NCBI RefSeq assembly: GCF_008107685.1
Contig: NZ_VIRF01000083.1
Coordinates: 1-61,682 of the forward strand
Length of the DNA: 61,682 bases
Direction of reading: 5' to 3'
Source: Novosphingobium sp. BW1
Lineage (GTDB): Bacteria; Pseudomonadota; Alphaproteobacteria; Sphingomonadales; Sphingomonadaceae
Part shown: one piece after another, positions 10,459 through 19,665 of the stretch
Numbering within the stretch: position 1 is the stretch's first letter
How the letters are laid out: each line of letters begins with the position of its first letter
Program-made: the position numbers and the translations under genes
Notes under the pieces: model-generated
The model's database searches: none
What the model saw: the letters and a program-made list of their open reading frames with translations, nothing else
What the model was told of the DNA's origin: nothing

Positions 10459-11940
10459 GTGAGCAAGGGACGCGATTCGCTGTGGAACGAGGATCTGGCG
10501 CCCAGCGGGCCGGACCAGCGCACCTGGCGCTGGTACCATTTCGCCGCGCTCTGGGTGGGCATGATCGTCGCCGTGCCGACCTGGATGCTGGCGGCCGGGC
10601 TTATCGAGCAGGGCATGTCCGCCCTCCAGGCAACCAGCGCGGTGGTGCTGGGCAATGTCATCATTCTCCTTCCCATGCTGCTGATCGGACACCCCGGCGC
10701 GCGTTACGGCGTGCCGTTTGCGGTGCTTGTGCGTTCCTCGTTCGGGACGGTGGGAGGACGCCTCCCGGCCGCGGCCCGCGCGCTCGTCGCCTGCGGGTGG
10801 TACGGCATCCAGACCTGGATCGGGGGCGAGGCGCTGCTGACGCTGCTTGGCATCTTCCTGAGCGCCGACATGCGCGGCAACCCGCTGCCTTTTTTCGGCA
10901 TCGGCCTTGGCGAGCTGCTCTCGTTCCTCGCTTTCTGGACGATTCAGCTGGCCTTCGTGCGCAAGGGCATCCTTACGATTCGGCGCCTCGAAACCTGGAC
11001 GGCGCCCTTGAAAATGGTGGCCTGCTTTGGCCTTCTGTGGTGGGCGCTTGATGCTGCGGGGGGTGTCGGGCCGATCTTTTCCAGCCCCTCGGCCTTCGTT
11101 CCGGGCGGCGCGCGCGAGGGGGAATTTTGGCTTGTCTTTCTGCCTTCGCTCACCGCCATGGTCGGCTTCTGGGGCACGCTGGCGCTCAACATTCCCGACT
11201 TCACGCGCTTTGCCAAAAGTCAGAAGGACCAGATGATCGGCCAGACGCTGGGCCTGCCCCCGACGATGGGTCTGGTAGCGCTGATCAGCGTGATGACGAC
11301 CTCGGCGACCGTGGTGATCTATGGCGAGGCGATCTGGGACCCTGTGCAGCTGGCGGGCACGCTGTCCGGTCCCTTCGTGTTGCTCGGCCTCATCGTTATC
11401 GCGGTCGATACGGTCTCGTGCAACATCGCGGCGAACCTGGTGTGCTCGGCCTATGACTTCGCCGCGCTCTACCCTTCGCGCATCTCCTATCGCACCGGGG
11501 CACTGTTCACCGCATTCATCGGCCTGTTCATGATGCCCTGGAAGCTTCTGGAGAGCACCAACGGCTACATCTACACTTGGCTCACGGGCTACGGCGCGCT
11601 GCTCGGGCCCATCGCGGGCATCCTCATCGCGGATTACTGGCTGGTGCGGGGAACGCGGCTCGACGTCGAGGGGCTCTACCAGGAGCACGGACCCTACCGC
11701 TATGGCAATGGCTGGAACCCCAAGGCTCTGATTGCGCTGGCCGCGGGCATCGCGCCCAACGTGCCGGGCTTTCTCGCCGTCTCGTTCCCGGCGAACTTCG
11801 GCTCCATGGGCTGGTTCTGGGGGCAGGTCTATACCTACGCCTGGTTCGTGGGCGTGCTGGTGGCGCTGGGCGTCTATGCCGGGCTCATGCGGCTCGGCGC
11901 CGAGCACGTACCTGCGGGCGAAGTCCAGGCGGCGGAGTGA
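10459..11940 (+). CDS. NCS1-family nucleobase/hydantoin/allantoin permease
   Basis: 493 residues from GTG at 10459, which has GGGGGA just before it. The frame is open further upstream to 10306, but that extension has no family features. The N-terminus NEDLAPSGPDQRTWRWYHFA and the first span around WVGMIVAVPTWMLAAGLIEQ are typical of NCS1 (Fur/Mhp1/CodB) transporters. About twelve membrane spans follow, including NIPDFTRFAKSQKDQ between spans, a hallmark segment. NCS1 proteins take up purines, pyrimidines, hydantoins, allantoin or thiamine precursors by cation symport; the substrate here cannot be chosen, and no catabolic genes adjoin it. Confidence 0.88.
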   Translation: MSKGRDSLWNEDLAPSGPDQRTWRWYHFAALWVGMIVAVPTWMLAAGLIEQGMSALQATSAVVLGNVIILLPMLLIGHPGARYGVPFAVLVRSSFGTVGGRLPAAARALVACGWYGIQTWIGGEALLTLLGIFLSADMRGNPLPFFGIGLGELLSFLAFWTIQLAFVRKGILTIRRLETWTAPLKMVACFGLLWWALDAAGGVGPIFSSPSAFVPGGAREGEFWLVFLPSLTAMVGFWGTLALNIPDFTRFAKSQKDQMIGQTLGLPPTMGLVALISVMTTSATVVIYGEAIWDPVQLAGTLSGPFVLLGLIVIAVDTVSCNIAANLVCSAYDFAALYPSRISYRTGALFTAFIGLFMMPWKLLESTNGYIYTWLTGYGALLGPIAGILIADYWLVRGTRLDVEGLYQEHGPYRYGNGWNPKALIALAAGIAPNVPGFLAVSFPANFGSMGWFWGQVYTYAWFVGVLVALGVYAGLMRLGAEHVPAGEVQAAE

Positions 11941-11951
11941 CGAATAGGTGG

Positions 11952-12069
11952 TTCCGAGGGCGATTGCTCTCGGGCTCCCCGAACTGTCGACATCACCTTT
12001 CGCAGCCACCGTGGCGCGAGAACGCTGAGGACGCCCGTTTGGGGGCAAGGGACGATGGCCCCTTGTAAA
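11952..12069. repeat. Intergenic hairpin repeat, copy 1 (B-to-A on plus strand)
   Basis: The element fills the gap between the convergent permease and dnaB genes. Hairpin B is CCGAGGGCGATTGCTCTCGG at 11954-11973 and hairpin A is CAAGGGACGATGGCCCCTTG at 12046-12065. In reverse complement the whole element aligns with the copies at 15511 and 44207, including the linker. Confidence 0.8.
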
Positions 12070-12072
12070 ATC

Positions 12073-13599
12073 TTAGTCGGAAACGAAACCGCCGCGCGGA
12101 TCGTCGGCATCCAGATCCGAGAACTTGGTGATGCGCGCCTCGAACTTCAGGCGGACGCGGCCCGTGGAGCCGTGACGCTGTTTGGCGACGATCAGTTCTG
12201 CAAGGCCAGTGACTTGCTCCATGCGCTGGCGCCAGGCTTCCCACTTGTCGACCACGCCGGGCGGATCGCCCTCGGCGGGAAACTTGGGTTCGGTCGCGTT
12301 GACGTAGTAGTCTTCGCGGAAGACGAACCAGACCATGTCCGCGTCCTGCTCGATCGAGCCGGATTCGCGAAGGTCGGAGAGCATCGGCTTCTTGTCCTCG
12401 CGGCTTTCCACCGCGCGGCTGAGCTGGGAGAGCGCGATCACCGGCACTTCCAGTTCCTTAGCCAGCGTCTTCAAACCACGTGAAATTTCGGAAATTTCGT
12501 TCACGCGGTTGTCGTTGGCGCGGCCCGAGCCAGAGAGCAGCTGCAGGTAGTCGATGATGATGAGGCCGATGTTGTAGCGGCGCTTCAAGCGGCGCGCGCG
12601 GGTGCGCAGCGCGGCGATCGAGAGGCCCGGCGTGTCATCGATGTAGAGCGGCAGTTCGGCAAGGCGCTGGCTGGCAAAGGAGAGTTGCTGGAAATCTTCG
12701 CGGCTGATCTTACCCATGCGCAGCGCTTCGGAACTGATGCCCGACTGTTCGGCCAGAATACGCGTGGCCAGCTGGTCGGCGCTCATTTCGAGGCTGAAGA
12801 AGGCCGTCGGCGCGCCGACCGAGCGCTTGTGCTCGATCCCCAAGGCCATGTCGTCGACGTAGCGCTGCGAGGTGTTGAAGGCGATGTTGGTGACAAGCGA
12901 GGTCTTGCCCATGCCCGGACGGCCGGCAAGGATGATAAGGTCGGAATCGTGAAGGCCACCGATCTTGGAGTTGACCGATTCCAGGCCCGTCGTCTTGCCC
13001 GAGATGTTGCCGCCCGAATTGAACGCCTTCTCGATGTTGAAGATAGCGGTGTGGGTGGCCTGCGCGAAGCTCTTGGCCTCGTTCGCGGAGGCGGCGCCTT
13101 CGGCCACCTTATAGAGCGCGGCTTCGGCCTGTTCGATCTGCTGCTGCGGCTCGACCGCCTCGGAGGTGTCCATCGCCCCTTCGACAAGGGTGCGGCCCAC
13201 TGTGATCAGTTCGCGCAGGAGCGCCAGGTCGTAGATCTGGTCAGCCAGTTCGCGCGGGGCCAGGAGGCCCTGTCCGTCGGCCGTGAGGCGGGCAAGGTAG
13301 GAGACGCCGCCCAGCGCCTTCAGCTGCTCATCGGCCTCGAAATAGGGGCGCAGCGTGACCGGCGTGACCACCGCCTTGCGATCGAGCAGGGTGACGATGC
13401 GTTCGAAGATGCGGGCGTGGACAGGCTCGAAGAAGTGCTGGGGCCCGAGCTGGGTCTGCAATTCCTCCAGTACGCGGTTGTCGATCAGCAGCGCCCCCAG
13501 GAACGCGGCTTCGGCTTCCACGTTCGAGGGAAGGGCGCGCGCGCCCTGCGTGTCGTCGCTCGAGACTTCGGCGAGTTTGAGAACGTCCTGCTGTGCCAT
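12073..13599 (-). CDS. dnaB: Replicative DNA helicase DnaB
   Basis: 508 residues. The N-terminal domain contains PSNVEAEAAFLGALLIDN near residue 22, the standard DnaB start region. The RecA-like helicase core has Walker A GRPGMGKTS near 228, the segment FFSLEMSADQLATRILAEQS, and Walker B-like IIIDYLQLLSG. DnaB unwinds DNA as a hexamer at the replication fork. The gene runs against the NCS1 permease, and repeat copy 1 sits at its 3' end. It is divergent from the UPF0262 gene. No intein or insertion is seen. Confidence 0.98.
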   Translation of the reverse strand: MAQQDVLKLAEVSSDDTQGARALPSNVEAEAAFLGALLIDNRVLEELQTQLGPQHFFEPVHARIFERIVTLLDRKAVVTPVTLRPYFEADEQLKALGGVSYLARLTADGQGLLAPRELADQIYDLALLRELITVGRTLVEGAMDTSEAVEPQQQIEQAEAALYKVAEGAASANEAKSFAQATHTAIFNIEKAFNSGGNISGKTTGLESVNSKIGGLHDSDLIILAGRPGMGKTSLVTNIAFNTSQRYVDDMALGIEHKRSVGAPTAFFSLEMSADQLATRILAEQSGISSEALRMGKISREDFQQLSFASQRLAELPLYIDDTPGLSIAALRTRARRLKRRYNIGLIIIDYLQLLSGSGRANDNRVNEISEISRGLKTLAKELEVPVIALSQLSRAVESREDKKPMLSDLRESGSIEQDADMVWFVFREDYYVNATEPKFPAEGDPPGVVDKWEAWRQRMEQVTGLAELIVAKQRHGSTGRVRLKFEARITKFSDLDADDPRGGFVSD

Positions 13600-13754
13600 A
13601 AGCCTTCCCCAATGCGCCCGCGGGCGCCAGCGGGCAAGGGGGCGACGCGCAGGCGGCGGCGAATTTTTTCCCCAGCTTGTGGATGGGGCGTGGCAAGGGC
13701 ACCAAAGGTCAGGGTTGCCCGGCCCTGCCGCAAGCGCGTAAGGCCAGAGGAATC

Positions 13755-14237
13755 ATGGCGGACCCGCGCATCTCTCATATCGAACTCGACGATACCACGA
13801 TCCTGTGGCGCAATGCCGATATCGAGCAGGAGCGCCGGATCGCGATCTTCGACCTGATCGAGGACAACCTGTTCAAACCCCTGCGCGCCTATGAAGGCGG
13901 GTACGAGGGCCCCTATCACCTGCACCTTTCGGTGCGCGACGGACGGCTCTCGATGCAGGTCTCGGACGAGAAGGGCGCCGAACTGGAAACGCTGGTGCTG
14001 GGACTGGCGCGCTTTCGCCGCCCCATCCGCGAGTACTTCGCGATCTGCGAGAGCTACTACCAGGCGATTCGCAAGGCGACCGCGCAGGAGATCGAGACCA
14101 TCGACATGGCCCGGCGGGGCATCCACAACGACGCCGCCGAACTCCTGATCGAGCGCCTCGACGGCAAGGTCGAGACCGACCATCCCACCGCGCGGCGTCT
14201 GTTCACGCTGATCTGCGTGCTCCATATCCGTGGTTGA
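13755..14237 (+). CDS. UPF0262 family protein
   Basis: 160 residues, beginning MADPRISHIELDDTTILWRN, recognised as the UPF0262 family that is nearly confined to alphaproteobacteria. It is soluble, with no signal peptide or membrane span, and rich in acidic and basic residues. Conserved pieces include ERRIAIFDLIEDNLFKP and the C-terminal HPTARRLFTLICVLHIRG. The function of the family is unknown. The ATG at 13755 follows a weak AGAGG. Confidence 0.9.
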   Translation: MADPRISHIELDDTTILWRNADIEQERRIAIFDLIEDNLFKPLRAYEGGYEGPYHLHLSVRDGRLSMQVSDEKGAELETLVLGLARFRRPIREYFAICESYYQAIRKATAQEIETIDMARRGIHNDAAELLIERLDGKVETDHPTARRLFTLICVLHIRG

Positions 14238-14315
14238 CGATTGTTAACGATCGCACACCATACTTCACACTTACACTGCACGCGCTGACGACAGGGCCCG
14301 GGACGCAATCAAGGC

Positions 14316-15035
14316 ATGACATCGCGAAGGAAGAAGGCGGCCGCACGGCTGCGCTGGCTGATGCGCTTCGTCGTGGTGCTGGCGGTGCTGGGCCTGGGCG
14401 GAGCAGGCTGGGCCTGGTACCGGGCGCATAGCTGGTTGCCCGACCGTGCGCTCTACCCCACGCAAGGGGTCGAAATCGGCGCGCGCGACGGCGTGGTCAG
14501 CTGGAAGTCGCTGAAGGCCATTGGCGCGGACTTTGCCTATATCGATGCCAGCGCGGGCGTGGACGAGCGCGATCCGCGTTTCGTTGCCAATTTCGAAGCT
14601 GCGCGCGGCGCCGGGATGCAGGTGGGGGCGGTCCACCGCTACGACCCGTGCCAACCGGCCGAAAAGCAGGCGGCCAACTTCGTCACCACGGTCCCGCGCG
14701 AGGGAGACCTGCTGCCCCCTGCGGTCGAGCTGGACACGCTGGCCGATGGCTGCGCGGGCAAGGTCTCCGACGCGCGGGTCGAGAGCGAGCTGATGACCTT
14801 CCTCAATCAGGTCGAGACGCACACTGGCAAGCCCACGATCCTCAAGGTCACGCAAGCCTTCCAGGCGCGCTATGCCATCGCTCGCAAGCTCGACCGCAAC
14901 CTGTGGCTGGTGCGTGACCGCTTTGCCCCGTCCTACGCAGGGCGCGACTGGATGCTGTGGACTGCCAACAGCGCGCTTTCCACCGAGATTGCCCCGGGCG
15001 ATCTGCGTTGGCTCGTGATAAGGCCAGCCTCATGA
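14316..15035 (+). CDS. GH25-like lysozyme domain protein, membrane-anchored
   Basis: 239 residues. A basic N-terminus and one hydrophobic segment (about 16-35) act as signal anchor, so the rest is periplasmic. The domain begins QGVEIGARDGVVSWKSLKAI followed by GADFAYIDASAGVDERDPRF, the pattern of glycoside hydrolase family 25 (muramidases), and NFEAARGAGMQVGAVHRYD matches the next strand. The usual first catalytic Asp (GIDVS) is replaced in GVEIGA, and PPAVELDTL stands where DxE is expected, so activity is uncertain. Its stop overlaps the cdd start by ATGA, which implies coupled translation. A near-palindrome CGATTGTTAACGATCG (14238-14253) precedes it. Confidence 0.75.
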   Translation: MTSRRKKAAARLRWLMRFVVVLAVLGLGGAGWAWYRAHSWLPDRALYPTQGVEIGARDGVVSWKSLKAIGADFAYIDASAGVDERDPRFVANFEAARGAGMQVGAVHRYDPCQPAEKQAANFVTTVPREGDLLPPAVELDTLADGCAGKVSDARVESELMTFLNQVETHTGKPTILKVTQAFQARYAIARKLDRNLWLVRDRFAPSYAGRDWMLWTANSALSTEIAPGDLRWLVIRPAS

Positions 15036-15487
15036 CGACGATGCCCGATTCCCTTATCGAAGCTCAGCGCGACGCGCTGATGGCCGAGGCCCGCAAGGCC
15101 GCGCACAGCGCCTACGCGCCCTATTCGAAGTTCCATGTGGGGGCCGCGCTCCTGATGGGCGATGGCGCGGTGGTGACCGGCGCCAATGTCGAGAACGCAA
15201 GCTATGGCCTTTCGCTATGCGCCGAGACGGTGGCGGTCGCCAAGATCCTGTCCCAGCCTGGCGAGGCCGGGCGGCTGGTCGCGGTCGCGGTGACCGGCGG
15301 AGCGCCGGGCCATCCCGGCGAGGGCATGGTGGTGACGCCGTGCGGCCGCTGCCGCCAGATGCTGAACGAAGTTGCCCAGCTGGGCGGCACTGATCCGGTG
15401 GTGTGGAGCGATGGCGCGGACGGCGTGCTGGAAGAGCCGCTCTCGGTGCTGATCCCGCACGCGTTTGGTCCGGCCAACCTCGCGTAA
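15032..15487 (+). CDS. cdd: Cytidine deaminase
   Basis: 151 residues. It shows YAPYSKFHVGAALLMGDG, the nucleoside-binding segment, then CAETVAVAKIL (zinc Cys plus catalytic Glu) and PCGRCRQMLNE (two zinc Cys), the signature of homotetrameric cytidine deaminases that convert cytidine and deoxycytidine to uridine forms in pyrimidine salvage. The start ATG at 15032 overlaps the stop of the GH25-like gene. A second ATG three codons on is also possible. Confidence 0.95.
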   Translation: MTTMPDSLIEAQRDALMAEARKAAHSAYAPYSKFHVGAALLMGDGAVVTGANVENASYGLSLCAETVAVAKILSQPGEAGRLVAVAVTGGAPGHPGEGMVVTPCGRCRQMLNEVAQLGGTDPVVWSDGADGVLEEPLSVLIPHAFGPANLA

Positions 15488-15510
15488 ACGAACGGGGTGA
15501 CAAGAGGTAG

Positions 15511-15622
15511 ATATTTTCAAGGGGCCATCGCCCCCTGAGCCCAAAACGGGCGAGCTCACCATTCTCGGCCACCGAGGCGCGCGGAAGGTTAGGTGAGCCC
15601 GAGGGCCATGGCCCTCGGAACT
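15511..15622. repeat. Intergenic hairpin repeat, copy 2 (A-to-B on plus strand)
   Basis: Located between convergent cdd and the M14 peptidase gene. Hairpin A is at 15517-15538 (TCAAGGGG pairing with CCCCCTGA), hairpin B at 15599-15618 (CCGAGGGCCATGGCCCTCGG). The linker contains GCTCACC and GGTGAGC, which can pair with each other. Confidence 0.8.
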
Positions 15623-15640
15623 CTTTCTTGTGGCCTATCG

Positions 15641-16801
15641 TCAGCCCGCGTCGCGCTCTTCGAGCCATTCGAGCAGCGCGCCCAGGCAATCGCGGCCCAG
15701 CTGCATCGAGCGTTCGGGGCTCCAGGCCTGGCGCGGATCGGCGGCGGGGTCATGGTCCTTGAAGGGCATTTCCAGCGTCATCGAGACGGCGCCGAAGCGT
15801 TCGGCGACCTGGTTGGTCGACATCGCAAGGTTGCCTTTGCCGGCAGGGGCGGTCGGGTAGCCGAGCTTGCGCTGGAAGTCGGGCGTGCGGCGGTCGAGCA
15901 GCTCGCCGTAGCGATCATACCCGGCCTTCTGCGTGTCCTTGAGCGAGGGGATGCCCTCGAACCCGGCCAGGAACACCGCGGGGATCGCCTCGTCGCCGTG
16001 CACATCCATCGCGAAATCGACCCCGGTTGCGTCCATCGCGTTGCGGATGGCGAGGACCTCGGGCGACTTCTCGGGCGTGGGCTCGGCCCATTCGCGGTTG
16101 AGGTTGGTGCCCACCGCGTTGGTGCGCAGGTGCCCGCGGCGCGAGCCGTCCGGGTTGCAGTTGGGGACGATGTGGAAGCTGGCGCGGCGACGCAGCTCCC
16201 GGCCGACCGAGTTGGCGGGGTCGGTCAAGAGGTCAAGCGCGCCTTCCATCCACCATTCCGCCATCGATTCGCCCGGATGCTGGCGGGCGTAGAGCCACAC
16301 GCTGACAGGACCGGTGCCCATTTCGAGGCAATCGAGAGGCTGGCCGTCGAGCGTGGAGCCCAGCGTGCGCAGGGTGAGGCCCTCGCACTGCGCGGCGTCT
16401 GCGATGAGATCGTAATGGCGCTCCATCGAGTAGGGCGCGAAGTAGGCGAACCAGGCGAGGTCCGAGCTCGGCGTGTAGCGGATCGTCAGGCTGCCGCCCT
16501 CATCTCCCTCGACAAAGGCGCTGGGCGTGCGCGTCCACAGCGCGCGGTCCTCGGACACGCAGGCGTTGTAGCCGGGCCAGCCCATCGGGTAGGCCGAGCC
16601 ATTGAGGCCGGTGATCTTGAGCGTCAGTTCGCGGCCCGCCGCGCCCGACACGCGAAAGTGGAACCACTGGGCGAACTCGCTCATGTGGTCGCGCGTGATG
16701 GCGAGGCGTGCGCTGGCGCCCTCGATCGAGAGCACCTCGATGTTGCCCGCGTCGAAGTCGGCGTGGATCTGGATGTCGGTCATTCTGGTCTTTTCTGTCA
16801 T
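15641..16801 (-). CDS. M14-family zinc carboxypeptidase (cytosolic carboxypeptidase-like)
   Basis: 386 residues. The N-terminal about 120 residues form the beta domain typical of the cytosolic carboxypeptidase subfamily ([20 protein letters not shown] and [13 protein letters not shown]). The catalytic domain has [16 protein letters not shown] (zinc His and Glu), [20 protein letters not shown] (substrate Arg/Asn), DVHGDE (third zinc ligand) and [10 protein letters not shown] (catalytic Glu). No signal peptide is seen, so it acts in the cytosol on peptides or proteins with an unknown substrate. ATG at 16801 overlaps the preceding stop; a start at 16783 ([10 protein letters not shown]) is equally plausible. 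Confidence 0.9.
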   Translation of the reverse strand: MTEKTRMTDIQIHADFDAGNIEVLSIEGASARLAITRDHMSEFAQWFHFRVSGAAGRELTLKITGLNGSAYPMGWPGYNACVSEDRALWTRTPSAFVEGDEGGSLTIRYTPSSDLAWFAYFAPYSMERHYDLIADAAQCEGLTLRTLGSTLDGQPLDCLEMGTGPVSVWLYARQHPGESMAEWWMEGALDLLTDPANSVGRELRRRASFHIVPNCNPDGSRRGHLRTNAVGTNLNREWAEPTPEKSPEVLAIRNAMDATGVDFAMDVHGDEAIPAVFLAGFEGIPSLKDTQKAGYDRYGELLDRRTPDFQRKLGYPTAPAGKGNLAMSTNQVAERFGAVSMTLEMPFKDHDPAADPRQAWSPERSMQLGRDCLGALLEWLEERDAG

Positions 16802-17421
16802 TTCACGAGGATGGTTTCGCCCGATTCGCCGGGGAAACCTTCAAGTAGGGCGCGGGCGAGCGCCTGGGCGCTCGCGTCGGGCGCGGCAAGGTCGGATTTG
16901 CTCGAAACGATCCGGTGAGCACGGCCCTCCCATTGGCGCTCGCCCGTGGCGGCGTCATCGATGGTGAGGAAGAGCCGGGTCTCGATCTGCTCGCCGGGGC
17001 GAGGCGTGAGGTCAAGGCCGATGCCAAGGCCCACCCCCGACCCGTAACCGCCGGTCCCCGCGCTGCCGCCCACCGAAACCGGCGAGCGGCCCGAGGAGGG
17101 ACGGAAGCGCTCCTGCTCGAGGCGCAGGCGCGCAACGCTCTGCGCGGTGCCCCCGTCCGCGGAGGCGGGAAGGACGCGGTAGCCCGCGCGGGTCAGCTCG
17201 GCGGCAATAGCCGCGCGGTAGGGCGCCAGTTCCAGGCTGCTGGCATCGTTGGTTGCAAGCTCAAGGCGCAAGGCCCCGCGCGGGGTATCGGGCGGTGCGG
17301 GCAGGCGGTGGAAGCGGGTGACTTCGACAGGCCCCGCCACCGGGGTTGCCGTGCAGGCGGCCAGGCTTGCCAGCGCGCCCCCAGTGAAGAGCGCAAGCAG
17401 GGGAAAGGGCAGCCTTGGCAT
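16798..17421 (-). CDS. DUF4136-like lipoprotein, first of a pair
   Basis: 207 residues. A signal peptide ends in LAAC near residue 22, so it is a probable lipoprotein. The mature part, with [20 protein letters not shown] and [16 protein letters not shown], resembles DUF4136, a periplasmic lipoprotein domain of unknown function. A Gly-rich stretch ([20 protein letters not shown]) lies in the middle and [16 protein letters not shown] near the end. The start at 17421 has GGGAGA upstream. Its stop overlaps the start of the peptidase gene by four bases, so the two are likely one operon. It shares the domain plan with the next gene upstream. Confidence 0.75.
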   Translation of the reverse strand: MPRLPFPLLALFTGGALASLAACTATPVAGPVEVTRFHRLPAPPDTPRGALRLELATNDASSLELAPYRAAIAAELTRAGYRVLPASADGGTAQSVARLRLEQERFRPSSGRSPVSVGGSAGTGGYGSGVGLGIGLDLTPRPGEQIETRLFLTIDDAATGERQWEGRAHRIVSSKSDLAAPDASAQALARALLEGFPGESGETILVK

Positions 17422-17539
17422 TGCGGATCTCCCGGCTAACGCGGAACTCCCATCGATGAGATCCGCGTGGATCGTTCGGGCACCATGCGGTGCGTCAATG
17501 CCCTTGATGTGGGCGTCCGGGCGCCGGGATGCAAGCGCG

Positions 17540-18445
17540 CTAATTGGCGGGAAGGTCGCCGTTTTGGGGATCGGGCAGGACTTCGGGCGCCTTGGGAATG
17601 CCAATCTCGGTGACGGGCACGCTCACCGGCTCGCCATCGGGGAAGCGGTCGAGCAGAGCGTCGGCAAGCCGCGTCGCGATGGCGGCCTCGGTCCAGTCCT
17701 CGTCGCCTTCGTAGGTGGCCATTTCGGCGTTGCCTTCCCACAGTACGCGGCCCTCGGCCCGGTCTCGGATAGTAAGCTCGAGGCGGGTCGAGACGAGCGC
17801 GGTGCGCGGCTTGGACATGTCGACATTGACCGAGAGGCCGTAGGCGGTGCCCAGTGTGCCGACCGAGACGGCCGCAGCCCCGCTGACGGGCTTGTGGTCC
17901 ATCTCGGCGGGTACGAGCACGCGCTGGCGAATCGTGAGCGCGGCGACCTGCGTGTCGGGGCCGGTGGTGTTGAGCGTGTCGTAGCCGGCGCTGACCAGCG
18001 AGTTGACCACGGCGGCCTCGAAGCGGGCGCGCTGGGCGGGATTGACCCAGTGCGCACCCGGCACGGTTTCGGGGCCGTCGTCGTGCGTGTTTTCCTGCGC
18101 GGTGGTGACGACCTTGATCGGGCCATGGCCCAGCGCATCGGCCAGCGTGTCGGCGCGCACGAATCGGCTGACCTGGACGCGGCCATTGCGGGGGTCCTTC
18201 TCGCGGCGACTGGAACGCGAGGCCATCGGAGCAATCGGGCCGCTCCAGCCCGGCCCGCGCCAGCCACCATAGCCCCCGTATCCGCCCCATCCGCCGTAGC
18301 GCGAACCCCAGCCCGGCTGGGCGAGTGCCGGGGAGATCATGAGGGCGCTGGCCAGCGAAACCGTCAGCACCCGCCCGGCGGCGCGGCGCAGGGGCCGGGC
18401 GATGGACAGGCGATTCGCTGAAAAATCTCGATAGGCCACGTGCAT
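17540..18445 (-). CDS. DUF4136-like exported protein with a Gly/Trp/Tyr-rich linker
   Basis: 301 residues. A cleavable signal (VLTVSLASALMISPALAQ) is followed by a low-complexity segment rich in GWGGYGGYGG, then a DUF4136-like domain (NGRVQVSRFVRADTLADALG and RARFEAAVVNSLVSAGYDTL). The end of the domain, RLELTIRDRAEGRVLWEGNA, parallels the matching segment of the downstream lipoprotein, so the two are paralogues. The start at 18445 has AAGGAAGAG before it; an upstream extension in frame has no signal. Function unknown, probably cell envelope. Confidence 0.7.
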   Translation of the reverse strand: MHVAYRDFSANRLSIARPLRRAAGRVLTVSLASALMISPALAQPGWGSRYGGWGGYGGYGGWRGPGWSGPIAPMASRSSRREKDPRNGRVQVSRFVRADTLADALGHGPIKVVTTAQENTHDDGPETVPGAHWVNPAQRARFEAAVVNSLVSAGYDTLNTTGPDTQVAALTIRQRVLVPAEMDHKPVSGAAAVSVGTLGTAYGLSVNVDMSKPRTALVSTRLELTIRDRAEGRVLWEGNAEMATYEGDEDWTEAAIATRLADALLDRFPDGEPVSVPVTEIGIPKAPEVLPDPQNGDLPAN

Positions 18446-18660
18446 CTCTTCCTTGGGGCTGGCGTTTCGGGCGCGATCTGGGTAGGGGAGCGGGCCCGCG
18501 AAGGCCATAGCATCTGCGTGCGTTGCTGGCAGATGAATGGCCCCGTTTTGCCGTTGCTGGCGCGGCGAGATGCTTGACTCAGCGCGCGCCAACCAGTAAC
18601 GGGCCGACTTCAAATTTCCGGCGGTCGGTAACCGCCTGACCAACCTGGACGAGACAAGAC

Positions 18661-18786
18661 ATGAAGATTCGCAACAGCCTCAAGTCGCTCAAGGGCCGTC
18701 ACCGCGATAACCGCGTGATCCGTCGCCGTGGCCGCACTTACGTCATCAACAAGACGCAGCCCAGGTTCAAGGCGCGCCAGGGCTGA
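18661..18786 (+). CDS. rpmJ: Ribosomal protein L36, cysteine-free (C-minus) form
   Basis: 41 residues, [20 protein letters not shown] then [20 protein letters not shown], recognised as bL36 of the long alphaproteobacterial type. It has none of the Cys/His zinc ligands of the C-plus form, so it does not bind zinc. It is a component of the 50S subunit. Stand-alone gene, followed at 18863 by a terminator. Confidence 0.97.
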   Translation: MKIRNSLKSLKGRHRDNRVIRRRGRTYVINKTQPRFKARQG

Positions 18787-18862
18787 TCTGATTCGCCTGT
18801 CCCCGCGGCCTTTCGGCGGCGGGGAAACTTACGGCGGTCGGTCTGTGCAATGATGACATGAG

Positions 18863-18887
18863 ACCCCCGCCATATGCGGGGGTTTTT
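18863..18887 (+). terminator. Rho-independent terminator after rpmJ
   Basis: CCCCCGC (18864-18870) pairs with GCGGGGG (18876-18882) around CATAT and is followed by TTTTT. A weaker GC hairpin at about 18799-18824 precedes it. The 3' arm is only 8 nt before the GTG of the HAD gene, so it may also cover that gene's ribosome binding site. Confidence 0.85.
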
Positions 18888-18889
18888 CC

Positions 18890-19501
18890 GTGTCCGGAAT
18901 AGATGCCGTTGTTTTCGATGTGGGCCGCGTGCTTGTCCAATGGGACATGCGCCGACTGTTCGGCCAGCTCATCGACGACCCGCAGGAGCTGGAATGGTTC
19001 TGCACGAGGGTCGTCACCGAGAAATGGCACCATCAGCACGACGAGGGCCGCGAGCTTGCCGAGCTCGTGGCCGAGCGCAAGGCCGCGTTTCCCGGCCACG
19101 ATCATCTGATCGATGCCTATGCCACCCGCTTCCTCGAGACGATCCCCGGCAACGTCCCGGGCTCGCACGAGATTGTGCGCGAGCTGGCGGCCTCGGGCAT
19201 ACAGCTGTTTGCGATCACCAACTTCGCCTCGCCCTTCTGGCGCGAATACCGCGCGCAGGAGCCGCTCTTCGACCTGTTCGGGGAGATCGTTGTCTCGGGC
19301 GATGAAAAGATCGCCAAGCCCGATCGGCGCATCTTCGATCTCGCTGCGCGGCGCTTTGGCCACCCACCTTCGGCGATGCTCTTCATCGACGACAACGCGG
19401 CCAATATCGAAGCTGCGGCGGCGCTCGGCTGGAATGTTCATCACTTTCAGGACGCGCCCACACTGCGCGCCGACCTGACGTCCCGCGGGCTGCTCGCCTG
19501 A
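18890..19501 (+). CDS. HAD superfamily hydrolase (subfamily IA)
   Basis: 203 residues. Motif I is DAVVFDVGRVLVQWD, where the second Asp of DxD is replaced (DVG), a variation known in some HAD subgroups. Motif II is FAITNFAS, motif III is the Lys of EKIAKPDRRIFDLA, and motif IV is MLFIDDNAANIEAA. The cap helices lie at about 20-95. Members act on small phosphorylated or halogenated substrates; none can be named here. Motif I begins five codons after GTG 18890, so the start must be here. The only Shine-Dalgarno candidate is the GGGGG of the terminator arm just upstream. Confidence 0.85.
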   Translation: MSGIDAVVFDVGRVLVQWDMRRLFGQLIDDPQELEWFCTRVVTEKWHHQHDEGRELAELVAERKAAFPGHDHLIDAYATRFLETIPGNVPGSHEIVRELAASGIQLFAITNFASPFWREYRAQEPLFDLFGEIVVSGDEKIAKPDRRIFDLAARRFGHPPSAMLFIDDNAANIEAAAALGWNVHHFQDAPTLRADLTSRGLLA

Positions 19502-19665
19502 GCGCACGGCCCGGCCCGCAAAAGCCTTTGCTTCGGGCTGGAACACATTCCTCCTGTCTGCCTTAACCCTTCTGCACGGTGTGAAACTTTTATTTCGCAC
19601 TTGCAGCGGGGGGTCCTTGGCAAGTCCCGTTCTATGTTGCATCACGTGGACAAACGGGAGTCACG

